Part shown: positions 1-7,284 of the stretch, one piece after another
Layout: each line of letters opens with the position of its first letter
Numbering within the stretch: the first letter of the stretch is position 1
NCBI RefSeq assembly: GCF_023228165.1
Contig: NZ_JALOBS010000047.1
Location: 1 to 14,860 of the forward strand
DNA: 14,860 nt
Reading direction: 5' to 3'
Source: Methylomonas sp.
GTDB lineage: Bacteria; Pseudomonadota; Gammaproteobacteria; Methylococcales; Methylomonadaceae
Notes under the pieces: model-generated
Databases searched by the model: none
What the model saw: the letters and a program-made list of their open reading frames with translations, nothing else
Told to the model about the DNA's origin: nothing
Position numbers and translations under genes: made by a program

Positions 1-1250
1 AGTCATCGCCCTTTAAATAATGCTAAAATTTCGCGCATGCATAAATCTGAAAATATTTTAAGAATTGAAAATGGGAAATTTTAAGATTTGGAATTATGCC
101 GATGATTCATTTGGCAATTTAGGATTGGCGTGAAAATCATTTGGCGCTTGGCTGATGAAAATGGGGCTGAAGATAGCCGAGGCGCTGAGAGAATGTCGTT
201 CAGGCATCGGGAAATTGATGATCGCCGGAGAGAGAAAACTGGAATTATGGTGCTGAAAATAATTTGGACTTCCGCCGATGCTAAAAATTGGATGGATTTT
301 TTGCCGAGTGATTCGCGTGGGCATTAAGAAACCGCGTGAAAACACTGTGGTGCTTGGAAGTGTGGAAATACCGATGACATTTAAAATCCGCATCAGGATA
401 TCTCAGAAAACCATCAGGCAATCGCTGCTGAGCGGAAATGCCAGAACGCGTTAAATTCGGTTTTTGAAATTAAATCAGGCATGTGATGCAGATTTTTTTA
501 TAAATTATAGTATTTGAAAATCGCCAAAGTTATTGAAAATCATTTCAGGATTGTGGCTTTGAAATTTTGCAGACAATTTGCAGGCGGCGCGCGAATTCGC
601 CTGAAAATCGCGTGGGCATCATTATAGCATGGCAGATTTTTGAGACTCATCGCAGTGAATGGTGTCTTTTTCTTTTCGGATTGGTGAATGAAATACTTTT
701 GATAATTTAGTTAATGATTATTGATTTGCATGATGCTTATGAATTGCGTGAAAACATTTTTGAGACTTGAATATCGGCAAAATCGCTGGCGATTGATTTC
801 CGCTGAATGGAATTTCTTGAAAATCGCGTAGGCATAGATAGTCGCTGGAAAATATAAAACGATTTTGATTGAATTTAACAATTTTCACTTTGTTAAAAAA
901 TTATTAAGATGGTTAACGTGATAATAATGATTACTTTCTTAATGTTTGATGATTCATTTTCCGCATTTGGATTCGCGCAAAACGCTCGTGGCGTAAAACT
1001 GGCAAATTAAGTAAATCGGTTTCCGGAATGGCTTAAAAGCCCTCGAAACCCTCGTTATTGAGATTTCGTGTGATTATGGATGGAAAATGCTGGAATCGCG
1101 ATGATTTTGCCCAGAGATTGCTATTTCGCGCTCTCTTAATCGGGAATATCGATTTTGATGACGGATTGCCGAAATAATGCGCTGGCGAATGCCGTATAAA
1201 ATTCAAGCGTTTATCGCTGATAACCGCTGTTTGCATATTAAAATGCTATC
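1..1250. other. Gene-free region with degenerate short repeats
   Basis: No open frame here reads like a protein: those present are under 100 codons, biased in composition and without recognisable motifs. Short phrases recur in diverged form. One of the type AAATCGCGTGGGCAT appears near 604-618 and, with one change, near 828-842, with a shorter version near 311-323. A phrase of the type TTTTTGAGACT occurs near 636 and 757. This suggests old, decayed repeats or eroded genes, not functional coding sequence. No tRNA or rRNA signature was seen. Confidence 0.6.
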
Positions 1251-1925
1251 GATTTACAGTTTATTTACATTTGAATTTTATTTAGAACTTGTGTGTCACT
1301 GAGAAAGGCTTACCGCGGCTTCCACTTGCTTTGATGAACGTGTCCTGAACATGATTTGCGACTTTTTGTGAGAATATCCGCATTTTGGCATTAATTTGGG
1401 ATTGTTATGAGTATTTTGACTTTGATTATTTTTGAGTTGGGGCTCACTCTGTAATTAGATAATCATTTTAGTATGTATTTGGCTGTTGACGTGCCATTGG
1501 TCCATATTTTAGGCTTTTTACGCGCGCCGGCATTAATTTATTTTGGCAATTATTTATTTTTGATAATTTTTTATGGCATTTTTGAGCAGGGTATGTTTTT
1601 GAAAATCGTCATCCTCGTGAATATTTTGGCAATTAATTTCCATAAAATATTTTTTTCCACTTTTTCGCATGCCACTTTTTATAAATCGTTTTCTCGCGCC
1701 GTTTGTTACCGACTAATGATGAAATAATATTAATCTGTTATTAGTTTGTATTTCGTTGTCGTGCTTATTGCAAACCATATTTGCGCCGGATGATTATCTG
1801 GATATTTATTTTGACATTTGCCTCAATTTGATTTTTTCGTGCGAAAAAGACCAAAATAAAAAAATCGGTACGAGAATAATCCATTCACAATTCCTAAAAA
1901 AATATAAATCTGAACATAGTGTCTT
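1251..1925. other. AT-rich gene-free region
   Basis: This stretch is more AT-rich than the preceding kilobase. An 84-codon frame at 1473-1727 translates to a phenylalanine/isoleucine-rich string, as expected of random AT-rich DNA, and has no supporting motif. I see no RNA gene, terminator-like hairpin or recognisable element here. Confidence 0.5.
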
Positions 1926-2110
1926 AAATTATTCGAAAATAAAATGATTCGCCACTCACCAGATAGTCGGTAATACGATTTATCAACATTCGATAAGATT
2001 ATTCAAAGATGAATCACCAGACATCTTCCAAATAGTCACGTTTACGCTCCATCAACATTTCAATAAATAATCCGAAAATGAATCTCATTTAGCCTTCCAC
2101 ACACTGCCAG
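1926..2110. repeat. Three decayed tandem repeats of 69-70 bp
   Basis: Similar words recur at a constant spacing. ATCAACATT occurs at 1982 and again at 2051 (69 bp apart). ATTCGAAAAT at 1931 corresponds to ATTCAAAGAT at 2001 and ATCCGAAAAT at 2070. A CACCAGA word follows in the first two copies. A 69-bp period equals 23 codons, so this could be a dead fragment of a repeat-protein gene, but every frame on both strands contains stops and no protein repeat family can be named. Confidence 0.55.
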
Positions 2111-2260
2111 ATTATTAAAATCAAGATGAATGCGCGTCCTCAGGCGGAAAATGAGGCGCATATGGATGCGTTGGCGCGCAGATGGAGGCTCGTGCGTTTG
2201 ATGGCGCGCATCGGCGGGCAGAAAGTGTGCGCGAATCCGTGAAAAAATCGGCGGATGAGT

Positions 2261-2354
2261 CTGAAATTTTTAGGATTTTTGGCTATGAAAAGAGAATAAA
2301 ATCTGCTGGGGATGGGGAAAATGGATGCCGCCAAAAGCCGGAAAAGAGGCGAAA
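2261..2354 (+). repeat. Copy 1 of a dispersed block of about 94 bp
   Basis: This block aligns base for base, with a few substitutions and a small indel, to 2893-2985. Shared stretches include TTTAGGATTTTTGGCTATG, then AAAAGAGAATAAAA, CTGCTGGG, TGCCGCCAAAAGCC (TGCTGCCAAAAGCC in the other copy) and GAAAAGAGGCGAAA. No frame is conserved between the copies in a way that argues for coding. The second copy sits inside the repeat array that follows, so both probably belong to one larger amplified segment. Confidence 0.8.
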
Positions 2355-2589
2355 ACGCTACTGCATGATGCAGAAGGGGAAAAAGCTGCGAATCTGTGAA
2401 AATTGATGAACCTCGCGCGAATGAAGATACTAAAAATGAGAGATTTGCCCCTGAAACGCTGTGAAATCCTCATTAACCGCGAGAATTTGTCGCGGAGGAA
2501 AAACATGAAAAACAAGAAATGCACTGGATTGCAAGGAAAAGCAAAATGGAATACTTTTTCGCTGATTCGCACAAGATGAAAGGAATTGG

Positions 2590-4275
2590 CGCGAAAAATA
2601 AATGGATTAATGCGCGCAAATCCGCGCAATGTCGCCGTAGAATTACATATATTTTCTTTGTTTTGCTAAGGATAGACTGAGATGGTAATTGATAATAAGT
2701 AAGTAATATTTCTTCTTGATTTGATACTGGCTGATTGCTGAGTAAAAGAGCAAAAAAGAAAAAATAGAAAACGCGTGTAATCGCTGGCGATTATGCGCGT
2801 GATTGGCGCGCGCCGAAGCAAATTGGCAAATATCTGCGCGAAAAGAAATGCACGAATATTATGAAAAGTTTACGCGTAAAGTTGCGACCCAGCCTGAAAA
2901 TTTTAGGATTTTTGGCTATGAAAAGAGAATAAAAACTGCTGGGAGGCGGATATGATGCTGCCAAAAGCCTGAAAAGAGGCGAAATTTTGAATGATTTTAA
3001 CGAATTGTTTGCAAAGTGGCTGCATCAATCGCACTGGATTACATATATTTTTCTATTTTGTTAAGGAAAGGACTGAGATAGTGAATAATAAGCAGATATT
3101 TCTTCTTGATTAACGCTCGCCTATTGTCTGAAAAAATTACAAAAAAGAAAATGGAGTAATTATTGGCAAAATTGTGCGTGCGGGAGAATATTCGCGCGAT
3201 TGGATAAAAAAACGAATCGAGAAGAAAAGCGCGAATATTCTCTGCGGGAAAGTTGACGCGAAAAAAGAATGGATTAATACGAATTTCATCGATATTTGCG
3301 CACTTCGCGCGCATTGTCGCCGAGAATTACTCTTTTTTCTTTGTTTTGCTAAGGAATGACTGAGATGGTAATTGATTATAGTAAATAGTTATTCTTCTTG
3401 ATTTGATACTGGCTGATTGCTGGGAAAATTACAAAATGAAGTAATCGCTGGCGAATAATTGGCACGAAAAAGAATGCTCGATTATATCCGCAGGAAAGTT
3501 GGCGCGAAAAATAAATGGATTAATACGAATTTCGCCAATAATTGCACAATTTGCGCGCGAATCCGCGAAATGTGCGCATTGTCGCCGAAATTTATTCTTT
3601 GTTTTTTTATTTTGTATGAGGAATGACTGAGATGATAACTGATACTAAGATAACTAATATTTCTTCTTGCTTAATGATTACTGGGTGCTGAGAAAATTAC
3701 AAAAATAGAAAATGAGAATAACATTTGGCGATTAATGCGCAAAATTGTCGCGCGATGACGCAAATTGATGCAAAATTCACGCGTTCTGTCGCTGAAAATT
3801 TATTCTTGTTTTTCTAAGGAATGACTGAGAAAATGAGTGGCGATAAGTAAGTAATCTATTTTTCTTTGATTAAGCCGGCTGATTGCTTGGATTGTGCGAA
3901 AAAGAAAATTAAGTAATCGCCGGCGACGAATGCGCGCGATTTGCGCGAATGAAAGTAAATCAAGAAGAAAGCGCGATTATTCTGTGGAAAAGTTGGCGAT
4001 TAGTATCCGCGTTGCTATAAAACTTTTTTTCGAGATGTCCGCGCGGATTTCACGATGGAATTACGAAAATAAATGGATTAATGCGCGCTTTCATCGCAAA
4101 GTGCGCAAATGTCGCGCCAATCGCGCATTGTCGCTGAGAATTACTCTTTTTTCTTTGTTTTGCTAAGGAATAACTGAGAGAATGATTAACAATAAGTAAG
4201 TAATCTATTCTTCTTGATTAAGCCTGCTGATTGCTTGGATTGTGCAAAAAAAGAAAATTAAGTAATCGTGGGCGA
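2590..4275 (+). repeat. Six-copy array of long degenerate direct repeats
   Basis: A conserved core of the type CTAAGGAATGACTGAG, usually after a T-rich run (CTTTGTTTTG), occurs six times in the same orientation: at about 2666, 3061, 3349, 3615, 3814 and 4163. Spacings are 395, 288, 266, 199 and 349 bp. Each core is followed by a diverged TTCTTCTTGATT word, a CTGATTGCT word, an A-rich stretch and AGTAATCG. Several are preceded by AAATAAATGGATTAAT and a GCGCATTGTCGCC-type word. Unit length varies through internal loss, and no unit keeps an open frame. The array is too irregular and its units too long for CRISPR. It is an old tandem amplification of unknown origin. Confidence 0.8.
2893..2985 (+). 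repeat. Copy 2 of the dispersed block of about 94 bp
   Basis: This is a direct repeat of 2261-2354 in the same orientation, 632 bp downstream. Similarity stops on the right at the GGCGAAA word. It lies between the first and second units of the six-copy array, which suggests the array once had longer units and that later copies lost this piece. Confidence 0.8.
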
Positions 4276-4293
4276 CTGCGAAGCCGCAGCCGA
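4274..4293. repeat. Partial copy of the short palindromic repeat
   Basis: ACTGCGAAGCCGCAGCCG forms a small hairpin (CTGCG, loop AAGC, CGCAG). It resembles the left half of the 30-bp repeat at 6432, 7198 and 7228. It lies 25 nt past the stop codon of the radical SAM remnant on the minus strand, matching the position of the full copies downstream of the intact radical SAM gene. Confidence 0.5.
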
Positions 4294-4317
4294 ATGATGC
4301 GCGAATTGTTGTAAAAA

Positions 4318-4480
4318 TTATGCTTGCGGTGGAGCTTCATTTTGCGGATCTATTGCAGTTTGAATTAATTATTTTCTTCCTCAGAAGTTATGCGTTTTGT
4401 GAAATGTTCCACAAATCTGAAAACTGCAATATTTCACTTTTTGGCACAATTTTCATAAATGTATTCTGTAATGCTCTCAG
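4318..4480 (-). pseudogene. 3' remnant of a second radical SAM gene
   Basis: Read on the minus strand, the last codons before the TAA at 4320-4318 give LIQTAIDPQNEAPPQA. The intact radical SAM gene ending at 7285 finishes LLKTISPQNEAPQA. Further upstream the match continues only in shifted frames with stops: one frame reads NIAVFRFVEHF where the intact protein has NIIRLWKFAED, and before it TEYIYENCAKK stands against KDYLAELYSPA. Similarity fades near 4480. It is therefore a frameshifted 3' fragment of a duplicated gene and cannot be expressed as a full protein. The flank after the stop also resembles that of the intact gene, so the duplication included the 3' region. Confidence 0.8.
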
Positions 4481-4503
4481 CCCAAAATTCATAAAAATGA
4501 TTG

Positions 4504-4522
4504 TTGTGAATATTTTTCACAA
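4504..4522. other. Small perfect hairpin between pseudogene and zinc-finger gene
   Basis: TTGTGAA, a five-base loop and TTCACAA form a perfect 7-bp stem about 95 bp before the zinc-finger start codon. No plus-strand gene ends here, so a terminator role is not supported. In AT-rich DNA it may be chance. Confidence 0.3.
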
Positions 4523-4615
4523 TTCCAAAAAAATATTATTATTAAATATACAGCCGACTTTTTAGTTTTGTGGAACACTTTGACAATTTTCAGATTATTA
4601 TCAAAACAAAAAAAG

Positions 4616-5590
4616 ATGGACGAGCTCCTGTTATGTCAATGTGGCGATTGTGGGAAACGATTCAAATCTCAATATTTTCTTGCTCGGCATCAAAATAAAA
4701 AAAGACCATGCATTGTAAGGAATCTTACATCTGTAGAAATTCTGGACCCACTTCGGTGCGAATATTGCCGCAATTTATTTTCGACAAAAGGGAACTTATC
4801 AGCGCATCAACGCCAATGCAGTAAGCGAAAATCTGAATCCGATATACTACTGGAACAAAATAAAGAACTCGAAGCTAAAATTCTCGCAGCGCGATCCGTT
4901 ATTACGGAGAATCAAAGCAAAATAGATCACAATCTGCGCAGAATAGACGCAATTGCGCAACAAAAAGCCCAGCAATGCATCAATCGCGAGGCAAAACGGG
5001 ATGAACTTGTGCATCGTGTCAATAAGTTCAAAAGAAAAGACACTGCATTATTCGCGCCAGCCGATTCCAGCACGCGACATCAAATAAACGATTATACGCG
5101 CCCAAATATTTCTTATCTTTGGATCATACGCGATCTTGAGACTAATAAATCTGTATTCGCAAAATGGATTGATGAAAAGCATTATCTGAATGTTGTAATG
5201 GCAATCATCAAATATATTTGGTTCAATAAGGATCATCCGGAAAACCAGTCAATTCGCGATAATACACCGGACCAGACCAGCGCATTTTCCGACGAGGCGG
5301 ATCTCATGGAAAACGGGCAATGGATGCTATATTCATTTACTGCCGCCGCGAAAAAACTCAGAGAATGCTCTCTCGATATTGTTCACAAATGTTTTGAAAG
5401 ATTAAATTCCGTCAATACAGATCCGCAGATTAATTACAGCCAACTATTCAAAGAAAAAATTATGGCTCAGTGGAGTGAATTTAATACTGTATATGTATTG
5501 GATAGCGCAATTAATTTCATGGTTCGCCGTAATCGCACTTACTCTGAGCAAGAAATAACAGCATCTTTTACCGTGCCGAAATCGGAATAA
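4616..5590 (+). CDS. Two-finger C2HC zinc-finger protein of a giant-virus family
   Basis: A 324-residue protein starting at the ATG at 4616, placed directly before the fingers; an in-frame TTG at 4568 would add 16 unlikely residues. Finger 1 is C9-x2-C12-x12-H25-x6-C32 and finger 2 is C48-x2-C51-x12-H64-x3-C68. Residues about 70-137 are charged and probably helical or coiled coil. The C-terminal domain includes FNKDHPENQSIR (203-214), which resembles the FNxxxPENxNI block remembered from many giant-virus zinc-finger proteins. Fingers suggest nucleic-acid or protein binding; no catalytic motif is visible. A paralog lies at 12474-13355, and related one-finger proteins follow immediately. The last 23 bases overlap tail-to-tail with the minus-strand gene that ends at 5568. 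There is no Shine-Dalgarno; the start follows an A-run. The real function is unknown. Confidence 0.9.
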   Translation: MDELLLCQCGDCGKRFKSQYFLARHQNKKRPCIVRNLTSVEILDPLRCEYCRNLFSTKGNLSAHQRQCSKRKSESDILLEQNKELEAKILAARSVITENQSKIDHNLRRIDAIAQQKAQQCINREAKRDELVHRVNKFKRKDTALFAPADSSTRHQINDYTRPNISYLWIIRDLETNKSVFAKWIDEKHYLNVVMAIIKYIWFNKDHPENQSIRDNTPDQTSAFSDEADLMENGQWMLYSFTAAAKKLRECSLDIVHKCFERLNSVNTDPQINYSQLFKEKIMAQWSEFNTVYVLDSAINFMVRRNRTYSEQEITASFTVPKSE

Positions 5591-6104
5591 TTATTTCATA
5601 TTTATCGCACGTATGAATCCGCGTGAGACGGCAAATAGAATGCTTACTAATAAGAATATTTATGTCATCCGAAAAACGATGGATAAAATCCGTAATTAAA
5701 TCATCAAACGATACAGAAAAAGCTACCCCGTCAATAGTCTCTTCAAATTCCGTGAATGGCTCCGGAGTTGGCGGATTTGGCGCAATCGACCATAAGTATT
5801 TCTTTATTTGCCCATACAAATCAAGAGGATATTGCATAACAATCTGCACTATTACTGCTTTTCTTGGATCAATTTCCGACATATCGAACAGATGTTCACC
5901 AAATATATTTACGAAATCAGTATTAAATACACGCGATGGGACAATTGTGTTTATATCCGCATCTCGTTTTGTTCCGCAGACTCTATTTCGTAATCGATGG
6001 AGTATGAGACATCTTCCTGATGGAAATTCGTTTTTACATTTATCGCACATATATATCGGGCGCGCTGGGTTTTCGCGTATTTCTGGGTGCACTATGGTTG
6101 CCAT
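5568..6104 (-). CDS. One-finger C2HC protein, tandem paralog B
   Basis: A 178-residue protein starting at the ATG at 6104. The frame stays open upstream to 6272, but the aligned paralog at 6502-7041 starts at the equivalent codon, and a TATA-like leader lies between that codon and the upstream frame. The finger is C20-x2-C23-x12-H36-x6-C43, with the same spacing as finger 1 of the two-finger protein next door. Then come GTKRDAD, DFVNIFGEHLFD and a segment reading IKKYLWSIAPNPPTPEP, all shared with the paralog. The IKKYLW segment may be a distant echo of IIKYIWFN in the two-finger protein. It is probably a nucleic-acid- or protein-binding virus-specific protein; no enzyme motif is visible. Its last 23 bases overlap the convergent gene ending at 5590, so the two 3' ends share sequence on opposite strands. 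Confidence 0.85.
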   Translation of the reverse strand: MATIVHPEIRENPARPIYMCDKCKNEFPSGRCLILHRLRNRVCGTKRDADINTIVPSRVFNTDFVNIFGEHLFDMSEIDPRKAVIVQIVMQYPLDLYGQIKKYLWSIAPNPPTPEPFTEFEETIDGVAFSVSFDDLITDFIHRFSDDINILISKHSICRLTRIHTCDKYEIIIPISAR

Positions 6105-6117
6105 TATCGCGCGTTTG

Positions 6118-6128
6118 CTTTTTATATT
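6118..6128 (-). promoter_or_regulatory. TATA-like box before paralog B
   Basis: On the minus strand this reads AATATAAAAAG, 14-24 nt before the ATG at 6104. Exactly the same box stands at the same distance before the ATG of the neighbouring paralog (7055-7065), and further upstream both share CTTATTAAATTTCA. Conservation of the leader while the codons around it diverge supports promoter function and fixes the start codons. It could also be a shared leader kept simply by recent duplication. Confidence 0.55.
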
Positions 6129-6269
6129 CAACGCGGTGGTGAAATTTAATAAGAAAGTGTGTGAAATTTGCATGAATATTTCTTTTTTTTGCACATCCGT
6201 AAATCGCTGTGAGTCTCCAGCGAATAACAAAAAATTAAGCATCAAAAGAAGATTAATTATTTGCTTGAG

Positions 6270-6300
6270 CACTGCGAAGCAGCGTCTCCTTCAGGGGAGC
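6270..6300. repeat. Diverged copy of the 30-bp palindromic repeat
   Basis: ACTGCGAAGCAGCG followed by a CTCC-TTCA-GGGGAG-type hairpin. It aligns with the 30-bp units at 6432 and 7198 (shared GCGAAGC, CCTTC and G-rich right side) with several substitutions. It lies in the 397-bp gap between the two one-finger paralogs, where I found no other gene. Confidence 0.5.
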
Positions 6301-6431
6301 ATCTAACAGTAAGCAAATTGATTATCACGCGTTATTCGAGGAAAAAATACAACGCAATTGGCATGATTTCGAAGTGATAAGCACGCTAAATAATACTTTT
6401 GGTTTCGCGATTTTTCACAAACGCCACTACA

Positions 6432-6461
6432 GAACTCCCGCGAAGCGGTCGAGCCTTCGGC
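6432..6461. repeat. 30-bp palindromic repeat, single copy
   Basis: Thirty bases, identical to the first unit at 7198-7227. The left end is GAACTCCCGCGAAGC and the right end is GAGCCTTCGGC; the word GAACTC immediately follows, so GAACTC stands on both sides of the core. CGAAG and CTTCG can pair as an imperfect stem. It sits 40 nt past the stop codon of the minus-strand paralog A (stop at 6502). Confidence 0.85.
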
Positions 6462-6501
6462 GAACTCGAAATCGCATCGCAGGCAATACAGACGCAATGA
6501 T

Positions 6502-7041
6502 TCACCAATCAGCAATCGGTATGACAATAACATATCCAGTACCCACACGAAGATTCGCTAATTGAAATCGCGAATGCTTGCTAATGGCGCGATTTATTTC
6601 ATGGTACCATTCGTGGATAAAATTCGTGATAAGACTATCGAAATATTCGGTAATTGTTTCGCCATTCATAATTTCCGTAAATTCCTGAGGCGGATCTGGC
6701 GTTGGCTGATTTGGCGCAAAACTCCAAAGATATCGCTTTATTTCTTCGTAAAAATCGAGAGGATGTTGAATTACAATCTGCGTGATTGCTGTTTTTTTTG
6801 GATCTTCCTTTGAAGGGTCGAAGAGATGTTCGCCGAATTTATTCACAAAATCTACTCCGAATGTGTTCGGTGGAATAATGGTACGAAAGTCAACATCCCG
6901 TTTCGTTCCGCAGCTTATACTTCGCAAACTATGAATTAAAAATCGTTTTTTCGTTTGATAACTTCTGCCACATTTCTCGCAGGTAAATTTCGAGGATTCC
7001 GTTTCGCGTATTTTTGGATGTGTATCTATTACGGCTGCCAT
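6502..7041 (-). CDS. One-finger C2HC protein, tandem paralog A
   Basis: A 179-residue protein starting at the ATG at 7041. An in-frame ATG at 7077 lies upstream of the TATA-like box and is not conserved in paralog B (CACC there), so the inner ATG is preferred. The finger is C21-x2-C24-x12-H37-x6-C44. The body aligns end to end with paralog B: GTKRDVD, DFVNKFGEHLFD, QIVIQHPLDFYEEIKRYLW, then an APNQPTPDP segment and an acidic/hydrophobic tail ending IPIADW against IPISAR. The nearly equal lengths (179 and 178) and shared leader show a tandem duplication of one gene with its promoter. The role is unknown; DNA, RNA or protein binding is inferred from the finger only. Confidence 0.88.
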   Translation of the reverse strand: MAAVIDTHPKIRETESSKFTCEKCGRSYQTKKRFLIHSLRSISCGTKRDVDFRTIIPPNTFGVDFVNKFGEHLFDPSKEDPKKTAITQIVIQHPLDFYEEIKRYLWSFAPNQPTPDPPQEFTEIMNGETITEYFDSLITNFIHEWYHEINRAISKHSRFQLANLRVGTGYVIVIPIADW

Positions 7042-7054
7042 TATTGTATGATTG

Positions 7055-7065
7055 CTTTTTATATT
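7055..7065 (-). promoter_or_regulatory. TATA-like box before paralog A
   Basis: AATATAAAAAG on the minus strand, 14-24 nt before the ATG at 7041, identical in sequence and distance to the box before paralog B. The upstream flank CTTATTAAATTTCA is also shared. It is the best promoter candidate in the window because it exists in two independently diverging copies. Confidence 0.55.
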
Positions 7066-7197
7066 TGACGCAGACATGAAATTTAATAAGGAGACGCGCG
7101 TGTGAATTTCACATTGGCTCGCTAAGAATACACAATTGGGCGTAATTCATATTGTATGAATGCATCAAAGAAAAAAATACGTGATTCGTTCTTTTTT

Positions 7198-7257
7198 GAA
7201 CTCCCGCGAAGCGGTCGAGCCTTCGGCGAACTCCCCCGGAGGGGTCGAGGCTTCGCC
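7198..7257. repeat. Two tandem units of the 30-bp palindromic repeat
   Basis: Unit 1 (7198-7227) is identical to 6432-6461. Unit 2 (7228-7257) starts with the same GAACTCCC, replaces the middle with CCGGAGGGG (a CCCC/GGGG hairpin) and ends TCGAGGCTTCGCC. Another GAACT follows at 7258. The period is exactly 30 bp, that is ten codons. The pair lies 28 nt past the radical SAM stop codon and in front of paralog A. Confidence 0.9.
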
Positions 7258-7284
7258 GAACTGAATCTCTTTGTAAATGAAAAT

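Noticed and set aside
1473..1727. An 84-codon open frame rich in Phe, Ile and Leu
   Set aside because: Its composition is what AT-rich random DNA gives, it has no motif, and it lies among decayed repeats.
2182..2629. Overlapping frames of 64-119 codons on both strands
   Set aside because: They cover repeat copies, overlap each other on opposite strands, and are not conserved in frame between copies.
3894..4166. A 90-codon Arg/Lys-rich frame resembling a basic DNA-binding protein
   Set aside because: It lies inside the repeat array, and the other five units do not preserve the frame; the basic residues come from GCGC/CGA-rich words.
2590..4275. Possible CRISPR array
   Set aside because: Units are hundreds of bases long, unevenly spaced and degenerate; there are no short identical repeats with unique spacers and no cas gene.
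5623..6306. A 227-codon plus-strand frame
   Set aside because: It is the antisense shadow of one-finger paralog B, whose finger and homology to paralog A clearly mark the minus strand as coding.
6303..6548. An 81-codon minus-strand frame with CLRC and CSGVC that looks finger-like
   Set aside because: It overlaps the end of paralog A in another frame and runs through the 30-bp repeat; the cysteines have no normal finger spacing with His.
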